The position numbers and the translations under genes are program-made. Shown here piece after piece: positions 1 to 5,119 of a stretch of DNA of 5,119 nt. The notes under the pieces are model-generated. The model did no database searches. It saw nothing but the letters and a program-made list of their open reading frames with translations, and was not told the origin of the DNA. The DNA lies in assembly GCA_006226265.1 (NCBI GenBank), contig SBHH01000081.1:1-5119 (forward strand), read 5' to 3'. The stretch is from Alphaproteobacteria bacterium. GTDB lineage: Bacteria > Pseudomonadota > Alphaproteobacteria > Sneathiellales > Sneathiellaceae. How positions within the stretch are numbered: position 1 is the stretch's first letter; each line of letters begins with the position of its first letter.

Positions 1-147
1 GCTCAAACACCCGCCACCCCGCATATTTGTAAAGTCACACCGGGAAGCCATGCGTTTCATGCATATGTGCACTGCAATATTTAAGGTGGAGAAATAGCCG
101 GATATTAGCTATCTATGAGTCATAGATGTTGCAACGCAGCATTTTAT
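1..147. other. Left-edge non-coding stretch upstream of the first sRNA
   Basis: No gene can be supported here. One plus frame is open from the left edge to a TAG at 95-97 and could be the last ~31 codons of a gene outside the window. Its peptide (ending AIFKVEK) has no recognisable family. A minus frame starting at the CAT at 58-60 is open to the edge but has no ribosome binding site. The main structure is a perfect palindrome at 111-127, listed separately, followed by a smaller one (GTTGCAAC, 128-135). Both lie just upstream of the predicted start of the first sRNA. Confidence 0.5.
111..127. promoter_or_regulatory. Perfect 17-nt palindrome, candidate operator of the first sRNA
   Basis: The sequence ATCTATGAGTCATAGAT has 8-nt arms that are exact reverse complements around one central G. 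It ends about 20 nt before the first hairpin of the predicted sRNA. A weak -10-like hexamer (TATTAT, 145-150) would place the palindrome over the -35 position, where an activator or repressor could act. The palindrome is seen directly. Its role as a protein-binding site is inferred, and I cannot assign a regulator family. Confidence 0.4.
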
Positions 148-220
148 TATCAGCTCCCTGCTGATATTTGATTGCATGTATTCCTCCCAATCACATGTAA
201 TCCGTATTGCCAATCGGCAA

Positions 221-237
221 TACCTCCCTGTTAGACT
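221..237 (+). repeat. 17-nt identical direct repeat, copy 1 (sRNA seed/linker)
   Basis: TACCTCCCTGTTAGACT is repeated without mismatch at 444-460. In both copies it sits between the last internal hairpin and the terminator stem. It contains CCTCCC, the complement of a strong ribosome binding site, so it is the likely target-pairing seed. The three first bases of this copy also close hairpin C. Confidence 0.85.
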
Positions 238-238
238 G

Positions 239-269
239 GACCGGCTTCTGATGAAGCCGGTCTTTTTTT
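239..269 (+). terminator. Rho-independent terminator of sRNA 1
   Basis: The arms GACCGGCTTC (239-248) and GAAGCCGGTC (253-262) pair perfectly over 10 bp around a TGAT loop and are followed by seven Ts (263-269). This is a canonical intrinsic terminator on the plus strand. It also resembles the 3' Hfq-binding module of many sRNAs. It fixes the 3' end and strand of the first sRNA. Confidence 0.9.
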
Positions 270-349
270 ATCCGTTATGCAGCAAAAACATAACAGGCAT
301 ACCGTTTTGGGGGTTAAAAATTCAGCTGAAGGCCCAATATTCGATGAGT

Positions 350-365
350 GGATTTCATGAAATCC
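350..365. promoter_or_regulatory. Perfect 16-nt palindrome at the start of sRNA 2
   Basis: GGATTTCATGAAATCC is its own reverse complement, and the match extends imperfectly to GTG/CAC on the flanks. It can be a DNA operator for sRNA 2 or, if transcribed, a 6-bp 5' hairpin with a CATG loop. A shorter palindrome (TTCAGCTGAA, 321-330) lies just upstream. The sequence differs from the palindrome before sRNA 1, so the two sRNAs may be controlled differently. Confidence 0.35.
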
Positions 366-443
366 CACGGGGCTGGAACTTTCCGGTCCGGAACAGGTGG
401 TTACTCCCTGCCCCCTGTTTCCGCATCTTGTATTCGAGATGCT

Positions 444-460
444 TACCTCCCTGTTAGACT
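444..460 (+). repeat. 17-nt identical direct repeat, copy 2 (sRNA seed/linker)
   Basis: This is the exact second copy of the linker at 221-237, again directly before a terminator stem. The flanking stems are not conserved in sequence, so the linker itself seems to be the constrained part. Its reverse complement matches the leader of the EF-G-like gene in two blocks. Confidence 0.85.
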
Positions 461-492
461 TGCCGACCATTCCCATGGTCGGCATTTTTTTT
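461..492 (+). terminator. Rho-independent terminator of sRNA 2
   Basis: The arms TGCCGACCAT (461-470) and ATGGTCGGCA (475-484) form a perfect 10-bp stem with a TCCC loop, followed by eight Ts (485-492). It is a canonical plus-strand intrinsic terminator and defines the 3' end of the second sRNA. Confidence 0.9.
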
Positions 493-514
493 GCCCCGCA
501 CAACGGCGGGGCAA
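491..514. terminator. GC-rich hairpin between sRNA 2 and the ferritin gene
   Basis: The arms TTGCCCCGC (491-499) and GCGGGGCAA (506-514) form a 9-bp stem with a 6-nt loop. It begins 12 nt past the ferritin stop codon on the minus strand and is the obvious candidate for its transcript end. On the minus strand it is followed by A residues, not Ts, so it is not a canonical intrinsic terminator. It may instead stabilise the 3' end or act as a barrier between the convergent units. Confidence 0.4.
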
Positions 515-526
515 TTCAGGACGGTA

Positions 527-817
527 TTAGTCGTGATGCGCAATCGGCTTGTCAGTAAAAAGATAGTCCTTCAACTCGTGATCGAAGGTCGGATCTTTCC
601 GCCGGATCCATTCGAGCACCATGGCGGCATGTTCCTTTTCCTCATCGCGGTTATGCGCAAGAATTGCCTTTAGCTCATTGTCCTTGCAGGCATCCACTCT
701 CTGGTTATACCAGTCAACGGCTTCCAGTTCTTCCATCAGGGAAGTAATCGCGCGGTGCATGTCGCGCGTTTCATCTGAAATTTCCGCAATCGGTTCGTGA
801 TAGCCTTCGTTAGCCAT
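527..817 (-). CDS. Encapsulin-type ferritin-like protein (EncFtn family), untagged
   Basis: The product is a 96-residue all-helical ferritin-like protein. EncFtn proteins form ring-shaped decamers whose dimer interfaces hold a di-iron ferroxidase centre that oxidises Fe(II) for storage inside an encapsulin shell. The motif MEELEAVDWY (28-37) and the segment AHNRDEEKEHAAM (54-66) match the Rhodospirillum rubrum protein closely, as I remember it. E30, E60 and H63 correspond to its iron ligands E32, E62 and H65, and W36-Y37 to W38-Y39. The ATG is preceded at 7 nt by AAGGGA (825-830). Oddities: the protein ends in PIAHHD directly after the helical domain, with no extended tail carrying an encapsulin-targeting peptide, and no encapsulin gene lies on either side. 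It may act as a free ferroxidase or load a shell by other means. The family call is firm; the cellular role is inferred. Confidence 0.88.
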   Translation of the reverse strand: MANEGYHEPIAEISDETRDMHRAITSLMEELEAVDWYNQRVDACKDNELKAILAHNRDEEKEHAAMVLEWIRRKDPTFDHELKDYLFTDKPIAHHD

Positions 818-863
818 TTTTCTGTCCCTTCGGCTTTATTGAGATGAATTTACAAGGTTCTGC

Positions 864-869
864 ATTATA
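864..869 (-). promoter_or_regulatory. Candidate -10 element of the ferritin gene
   Basis: Read on the minus strand this is TATAAT, an exact -10 match, 46 bp upstream of the ferritin start codon. No good -35 hexamer is seen at the normal distance. An inverted repeat TGCAT (861-865) / ATGCA (878-882) flanks and overlaps it and could be a regulator site. No clear Fur, Irr or RirA box was recognised. It suggests the ferritin has its own promoter, separate from msrP. Confidence 0.35.
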
Positions 870-961
870 CATAGCAGATGCATTCGCCTAGGCAAACAGC
901 TGAAACCCACCGCGAGTTCCGCGGCCAGTTTTCAAATGGAGGATTTTACAGGCGCTCGAGC

Positions 962-1933
962 CTACATATACAGGGATTCGCCTTTGATATCCTCGTAGAT
1001 CTCAGCGACATATTCACCATAGCCATTGAAAATCTGCGTCGACAGATGCTCTCCTGTCCCGATATCGCGTTCCGTCGCCTGAGACCAGCGCGGATGCGGC
1101 ACCTCCGGGTTGACATTGGCCCAGAAGCCATATTCGTTATCGTTAAGCTTTTCCCAGAAAGTAACCGGCCGTTTCTCGGTAAAGGTGAAGTGGGTAATGG
1201 ACTTGACAGACTTGAAACCATACTTCCATGGCGCCGCAAGACGGAGTGGTGCGCCGTTCTGTTTCGATACCGGCTTGCCATACATCCCCGTCACAAGAAA
1301 AGCGAGATCGTTCGTTGCCTCCTCCATGGTGAGGCCTTCCGTATAGGGCCAGGGGTACCAGAACTGGCGCTGTCCCGGCGCAACGGATTTATTCTCGAAG
1401 GTATGCATGACAAGATATTTCGCCTTGGAAGTCGGCTTGGCCAGCTTGACAAGCTCCTTTAAGGGAAACCCACTCCAGGGCACAACCATAGACCATGCCT
1501 CGACGCAACGGTGCCGGTAGTTCCGCTCTTCCAGCGGCATTTTTTTCAGGAGATCGTCGATACCAATTTCCATTTCCTTTTCGACCGCGCCATCAATCCG
1601 GACGGTCCAGGGGCGGATCGGCAAGGCCTGCGCCGCCTCCCAGATCGTCTTGTGGGAGCCGAATTCATAGAAGTTGTTATAGGTGGTGGAAATCTTCTCG
1701 GGCGTCATCGGCCGCGTTATTTTATACATACCGTTATGCGGCACAGGATAGAGGCCGGCGCTCGGGTCCATCTCATCGGCAAGGGCGTTCCGGAACGGGA
1801 GCGATGCGCCGATCGAGACGACAAGTCCGGCCCCGGCCATGCCTTTCAGGATATCACGGCGATTGAGGTAGTTGCTTTCCGAAGTTACCCTGCTTTCGGG
1901 AAGCTCCCAGCCTTTACGAATTTTAATCAGCAC
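962..1933 (-). CDS. msrP: Protein-methionine-sulfoxide reductase catalytic subunit MsrP
   Basis: MsrP (formerly YedY) is a periplasmic molybdopterin enzyme that reduces methionine sulfoxide in oxidised envelope proteins. It normally takes electrons from the membrane haem protein MsrQ. The 323-residue length is close to that of the E. coli enzyme. Residues 24-30 (NRRDILK) form a twin-arginine export motif, followed by a hydrophobic stretch (33-46) and a likely cleavage site after ALA at 50-52. The segment RHRCVEAWSMVVPW (140-153) carries the molybdenum-ligating Cys143. NGAPLRLAAPWKYGFKSVKSI and the C-terminal ANVNPEVPHPRWSQATER are family signatures. The start codon is GTG, supported by AAGGAG 6 nt upstream (1940-1945). 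The gene usually next in the operon, msrQ, is not here: after the stop there are 144 nt without a gene and then the ferritin gene. The electron donor must be encoded elsewhere or be different. Confidence 0.95.
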   Translation of the reverse strand: MLIKIRKGWELPESRVTSESNYLNRRDILKGMAGAGLVVSIGASLPFRNALADEMDPSAGLYPVPHNGMYKITRPMTPEKISTTYNNFYEFGSHKTIWEAAQALPIRPWTVRIDGAVEKEMEIGIDDLLKKMPLEERNYRHRCVEAWSMVVPWSGFPLKELVKLAKPTSKAKYLVMHTFENKSVAPGQRQFWYPWPYTEGLTMEEATNDLAFLVTGMYGKPVSKQNGAPLRLAAPWKYGFKSVKSITHFTFTEKRPVTFWEKLNDNEYGFWANVNPEVPHPRWSQATERDIGTGEHLSTQIFNGYGEYVAEIYEDIKGESLYM

Positions 1934-1971
1934 CGCCTTCTCCTTCTTTACGTCAAACGGATGTTAGAAGG

Positions 1972-2000
1972 ATAATTGATCCACGGCCGCTCACTTACAA
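1972..2000 (-). promoter_or_regulatory. msrP: Possible msrP promoter
   Basis: On the minus strand, TTGTAA (1995-2000) and AATTAT (1972-1977) are separated by 17 bp and lie 38 bp or more before the GTG start. Spacing is ideal but both hexamers are imperfect matches to the consensus. The -35 would fall in the loop of the hairpin at 1984-2022. Offered as the best candidate only. Confidence 0.25.
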
Positions 2001-2022
2001 TTCAAGCTTCCGTGAGCGGCCG
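1984..2022 (-). terminator. Long-stem hairpin after the EF-G-like gene
   Basis: The arms CGGCCGCTCAC (1984-1994) and GTGAGCGGCCG (2012-2022) pair perfectly over 11 bp around a 17-nt loop, starting 24 nt past the stop of the EF-G-like gene. It is probably its transcript end. There is no T-tract on the minus strand and the loop is long, so it is not a textbook intrinsic terminator. It could equally be an operator or part of the msrP leader. Confidence 0.45.
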
Positions 2023-2046
2023 AGGATAGATGCAAGAAAACGGTGG

Positions 2047-4062
2047 CTACTCCGCCCTGTTTTGCAGGACTTTTTCGGCGTTGTGGCCGGTCAGTTCCTG
2101 CAGGTGATCGAACTCGCTTCGATAAGTTCCGACGCCGAGGGTAACAGAGCGCAATTCGACAATCAGATCATGCACTTCGGATTCCGGGATCATCGCGACC
2201 AGCACATCCCAACCGCCCCAGCCGTCGCGCGCATCGAAGCCCAGGATCTGGCCGCGCCGTCCACTGACGATGCTGTTGACCTTCGAGGTATGCTCTGACG
2301 GCATGGAAATCTCGACCTTGTAGATTGGCTCCAGAAGGACAGGCTCACATTTCGGCATCCCCTCGCTCATGGCAATGCGCGCCGCCGAACGGAAGGAATT
2401 TTCCGAACTGTCGACTGAATGGAACTGCCCGTCGAACAGGGTCACGGAAACATCGACAACGGGAAAGCCGAGCGGTCCTTCCATCAGATATTCCTTCACC
2501 CCATGCTCGACCGCCGGGATATATTGCCGGGGGACGGAACCGCCGACGATTTTTTCCTCAAACTGAAAGCCTGCCCCCCTTGGCAACGGCTTGATCTCGA
2601 TCTGGACATCGCCGAACTGGCCATGCCCGCCGCTCTGCTTCTTGTAGCGGGCATGCTGCGTTGCGGCTTTGCGGATCGCTTCCTTATAGGCAACCTTGGG
2701 CCGTCGGGCCTTCACGTCGAGACCATATTTATTGCGAAGGCGGTCGAGCGCGACTTTGAGGTGAATTTCGCCCTGACCCCAAAGAATAAGCTCCTGCGTT
2801 TCCTGCTTATGCTCGGACATGAGGGAGGGATCCTCCTCGATGATCTTGGCAAGTGCGGCGGAAAGCTTCACGTCATCCTCCCGCTTTTCGGCGATAAGCG
2901 CAAAATTATAGACGGGCGACAAAGCGGCACGTTCAGGCCGGATCGTCTCGTCCCGCTTCAGGATATCGCCAGTTTGCGCCTCGTCCAGACGTGCAAAGGC
3001 TACGATATCACCGGCTACACATTCGGAAATCTTGTCAGCCTTGCTACCCTGAAGCCGAAGCAGTCCGCCAATCCGACCAATATCGAGGATATCGCCATCC
3101 TTGACTTCTCCCGACCAGATCCGGGCGAGCGAGAGCTTGCCCGCCTGCGGTGAGATATAGGTCTTGAGGATCTCAGCCGTGACCTCGTCGCCCTCAGCAT
3201 CGAACCCGGCACGAGATGCCGCGGCCTTTGCTTCGGGCACTTCATGACGAAGCGCCTTCAGAAGGCGGCGAACGCCATTGTCCCGCTCGGCGGAGCCTAA
3301 GAAAACCGGCGTGACCAGCCCCTCGCGAAGATCGTTCTGGAGCAGGGCGTAAATCTCCTCCTTCTCAGGATCGATATCCTCCAGCAGTTCTTCCATCAGG
3401 TGATCGTCGAAATCGGCGAGCCGTTCCAGCATCTCGAAACGGGAGGTTCCTTCCTCCTCCGCCATTTCAGGCGGGAGATCAATGATGCGCGAGGCTTCGC
3501 CCTCCTTATAAACATAGGCCCGCTCAGAGGCGAGATCGACATAGCCGGAGATACTGTTATTTTTAAAAATCGGCACCTGGCGCAGGACCAGCGCCCGCTC
3601 CGTCACCGATTGCAGGGAATTGAACAGGTCATGGACTGAGCCGTGCGCCTTGTCCATTTTGTTCACGAACAGAAAAGTCGGGATCCCCCTCGTCTGCAGG
3701 CTTTTTAAGAGCGGCGTCAGGGTCAGGACCCGATCCGCATCCGGCTCACAAACAACAACCGCGGCATCGACGCCGCGGAGAGCATTTTCAGACTCTTGAA
3801 AAAATTCAATGGAGCCCGGGCAATCTAGAAAGGTAAATTGATCCCCGAGGTAGTTGGCATGAGTGGCATTCACTTCCACGCTCATCTGCCGGTCCCGCGC
3901 TTCTTTTGCACTGTCCCCGACGGTGGTTCCGGCGGTTACGCTGCCTTTTCGGTCTATCTCACCGCAGATGTGAAGAATGGCTTCGAGAAGAGTTGTCTTT
4001 CCACTTGAATAGGGACCTACCAGCGCGATGCTGCGAGGCCCCGTCGGCTTGTCTACGACCAT
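2047..4062 (-). CDS. EF-G-like translational GTPase (divergent elongation factor G paralogue)
   Basis: The 671-residue protein has the whole EF-G layout. The G domain (1 to about 285) has P-loop GPYSSGKTT (16-24), NKMD (134-137) and a GSA G5 element (256-258). Domain II spans about 291-375, domain III about 383-455 (EEDPSL, GQGEIHL), domain IV about 456-575 and domain V about 577-660. The domain IV tip sequence DGQFHSVDSSE (544-554) keeps the His equivalent to the one at the EF-G tip that enters the decoding site, so ribosome binding is likely. Unusual points: G3 reads DCPGS (80-84) where classical EF-G has DTPGH, so the catalytic His is replaced by Ser84. The switch I Thr appears to be Ser61, and the P-loop is not the usual HIDAGKTT. 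GTP hydrolysis may be slow or differently triggered. The main fusA is normally beside rpsG/tuf, so this is a paralogue of unproven role. The ATG has GGGAGG at 6 nt (4069-4074). It is flanked by a terminator upstream, so it is probably monocistronic. Confidence 0.9.
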   Translation of the reverse strand: MVVDKPTGPRSIALVGPYSSGKTTLLEAILHICGEIDRKGSVTAGTTVGDSAKEARDRQMSVEVNATHANYLGDQFTFLDCPGSIEFFQESENALRGVDAAVVVCEPDADRVLTLTPLLKSLQTRGIPTFLFVNKMDKAHGSVHDLFNSLQSVTERALVLRQVPIFKNNSISGYVDLASERAYVYKEGEASRIIDLPPEMAEEEGTSRFEMLERLADFDDHLMEELLEDIDPEKEEIYALLQNDLREGLVTPVFLGSAERDNGVRRLLKALRHEVPEAKAAASRAGFDAEGDEVTAEILKTYISPQAGKLSLARIWSGEVKDGDILDIGRIGGLLRLQGSKADKISECVAGDIVAFARLDEAQTGDILKRDETIRPERAALSPVYNFALIAEKREDDVKLSAALAKIIEEDPSLMSEHKQETQELILWGQGEIHLKVALDRLRNKYGLDVKARRPKVAYKEAIRKAATQHARYKKQSGGHGQFGDVQIEIKPLPRGAGFQFEEKIVGGSVPRQYIPAVEHGVKEYLMEGPLGFPVVDVSVTLFDGQFHSVDSSENSFRSAARIAMSEGMPKCEPVLLEPIYKVEISMPSEHTSKVNSIVSGRRGQILGFDARDGWGGWDVLVAMIPESEVHDLIVELRSVTLGVGTYRSEFDHLQELTGHNAEKVLQNRAE

Positions 4063-4068
4063 GACGTG

Positions 4069-4086
4069 CCTCCCTATTTGTTAGAC
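4069..4086 (-). promoter_or_regulatory. EF-G-like gene leader: RBS plus block complementary to the sRNA linker
   Basis: Read on the minus strand, this leader is GTCTAACA (4079-4086), four bases AATA (4075-4078), then the ribosome binding site GGGAGG (4069-4074), 6 nt from the ATG. The sRNA linker at 221-237 and 444-460 is complementary to both blocks (8 and 6 bp, with a 4-nt bulge on the mRNA side). Pairing would cover the ribosome binding site completely. The complementarity is seen; regulation is inferred and depends on the transcript starting upstream of 4086. Confidence 0.5.
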
Positions 4087-4109
4087 AGGTCTAATGTTCT
4101 GCCTGTCAA
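4080..4109 (-). promoter_or_regulatory. Candidate promoter with operator-like palindrome, EF-G-like gene
   Basis: On the minus strand an exact TTGACA -35 (4104-4109) is followed after 18 bp by TCTAAC (4080-4085), a 4/6 match to the -10 consensus. The spacer and -10 overlap a palindrome TTAGAC-AG-GTCTAA (4081-4094), which resembles a TetR-type operator in form. A second inverted repeat GACAGG/CCTGTC (4084-4089 and 4102-4107) overlaps it. If this promoter is used, transcription would start near 4073 and leave a leader of only about ten bases. Confidence 0.4.
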
Positions 4110-4204
4110 AGAGGGGACGCAAGGAAAAATCCGGAGTGAAAAAGAAAAGCTTTGTTATTGCAGTCTTTTCCCGGATCACTTTTTGAAGGGCCGGAAAAGA
4201 GCAT

Positions 4205-4233
4205 AAAAAAGCGGCCGAATCACCGGCCGCTTT
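4205..4233 (-). terminator. Rho-independent terminator of the aminotransferase gene
   Basis: On the minus strand a perfect 10-bp stem (AAAGCGGCCG at 4208-4217 pairing with CGGCCGCTTT at 4224-4233, 6-nt loop) ends in a run of six Ts (4205-4210). It starts 20 nt after the aminotransferase stop codon. It separates that gene from the EF-G-like gene, which therefore needs its own promoter. Confidence 0.9.
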
Positions 4234-4253
4234 CTTCAGATATGATAAATGCT

Positions 4254-5119
<866 letters not shown>

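Larger units (their letters stand above)
148..269 (+). ncRNA. Predicted trans-acting sRNA 1 (AbcR/alpha-r15-like, anti-SD loops)
   Basis: A plus-strand unit without coding potential folds into four successive hairpins. Hairpin A is 148-166 (7-bp stem, loop TCCCT). Hairpin B is 171-201 (9-bp stem with one G-U pair, 13-nt loop containing CCTCCC). Hairpin C is 204-223 (8-bp perfect stem, loop AATC). A single-stranded CTCCCTGTTAGACT linker follows, then a perfect 10-bp terminator stem and seven Ts. CU-rich anti-Shine-Dalgarno sequences exposed in loops and linkers are typical of Hfq-bound alphaproteobacterial sRNAs such as AbcR1/AbcR2, which are also homologous tandem pairs of roughly 110-120 nt and repress transporter mRNAs. 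No downstream plus-strand gene exists for it to act on in cis, which argues against a riboswitch or attenuator. The 5' end is uncertain: a TATTAT at 145-150 would put it near 157. The sRNA identity is inferred from structure, and the AbcR family assignment is tentative. Confidence 0.68.
348..492 (+). ncRNA. Predicted trans-acting sRNA 2, homologue of sRNA 1
   Basis: This second plus-strand unit has the same layout as sRNA 1. It has a possible 5' hairpin from the palindrome at 350-365. A larger hairpin at 390-421 (AACAGG pairs with CCTGTT, with an inner GG/CC pair) shows a CTCCC-containing loop at 401-410. A further stem lies at 423-442 (GCATCT/AGATGC). The identical 17-nt linker and a perfect 10-bp terminator with eight Ts follow. 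The stems differ in sequence from those of sRNA 1, but the linker is conserved exactly, as expected when structure and a target-pairing seed are under selection. The 5' end is not defined: a weak AATATT at 336-341 would start transcription near 348, and a start closer to 380 is also possible. Tandem homologous sRNAs with partly redundant targets are known for AbcR1/AbcR2, and the assignment here is by analogy. Confidence 0.63.

Noticed and set aside
1..60. Possible minus-strand gene starting at the CAT at 58-60 and leaving the window
   Set aside because: Only 20 open codons, no ribosome binding site, and an unremarkable peptide; cannot be supported.
148..269. Cis-acting riboswitch or attenuator
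   Set aside because: No plus-strand gene lies downstream; the next gene is convergent, so a stand-alone RNA fits better.
176..457. 93-codon plus-strand open frame over the two sRNAs
   Set aside because: It has no ribosome binding site, its peptide has no recognisable family, and it runs through two complete intrinsic terminators or their stems. The hairpin architecture explains the sequence better.
231..503. 90-codon minus-strand open frame over the same region
   Set aside because: It is antisense to the terminators and sRNA stems; the peptide is not family-like and the start has no convincing support.
1..526. CRISPR array or transposon remnant as an explanation of the repeated motif
   Set aside because: There are only two copies of a 17-nt repeat, each joined to a different terminator, with no spacer periodicity, terminal inverted repeats or transposase.
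910..924. CCGCG-AGTTC-CGCGG hairpin after msrP as a terminator
   Set aside because: The stem is only 5 bp and on the msrP strand it is not followed by Ts; the short T run lies on the other strand, where no gene ends.
878..1462. 194-codon plus-strand open frame
   Set aside because: Antisense shadow of msrP, whose minus-strand protein is a full-length family match.
1511..1975. 154-codon plus-strand open frame opposite the msrP N-terminal region
   Set aside because: It mirrors the msrP frame and has no independent signature.
2419..3153. 244-codon plus-strand open frame
   Set aside because: Antisense shadow of the EF-G-like gene; the minus-strand domains are continuous there.

Overview
The window looks like a piece of an alphaproteobacterial chromosome. 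I base this on the protein types (an EncFtn-type ferritin close to the Rhodospirillum form, an EF-G-like GTPase of the kind common in Alphaproteobacteria, MsrP) and on a tandem pair of small-RNA-like units with CCUCCC loops. The genus cannot be named from the sequence. All four protein genes lie on the minus strand. The only plus-strand transcription units I can support are the two predicted small RNAs at the left end.

From left to right: positions 1-526 hold no convincing protein gene. They carry two similar plus-strand units, each a run of hairpins, then an identical 17-nt linker (TACCTCCCTGTTAGACT), then a perfect 10-bp terminator stem with a T-tract. I read these as two tandem homologous trans-acting sRNAs with anti-Shine-Dalgarno loops, resembling the AbcR/alpha-r15 arrangement. 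They converge on a 96-residue encapsulin-type ferritin (527-817, minus). That protein keeps its ferroxidase residues but lacks a C-terminal encapsulin-targeting tail and has no encapsulin gene beside it. Upstream of it lies msrP (962-1933, minus), the Tat-exported molybdopterin methionine-sulfoxide reductase, without its usual partner msrQ. Next comes a 671-residue EF-G-like GTPase (2047-4062, minus) whose G3 motif has Ser in place of the catalytic His. At the right edge is the C-terminal part of a class I aminotransferase of the aspartate type (4254 to beyond 5119, minus), closed by a strong terminator.

The most interesting link is between the two ends of the window. The shared linker of both sRNAs is complementary to the leader of the EF-G-like gene in two blocks (8 + 6 bp), one of them the complete GGGAGG ribosome binding site. 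This suggests translational control of that gene by the sRNAs. A competing explanation is that the same leader sequence is a DNA operator (TTAGAC-N2-GTCTAA) lying between the promoter elements. MsrP and the ferritin both fit an oxidative or iron-stress theme, but they appear to be separately transcribed, and a shared function is only inference.
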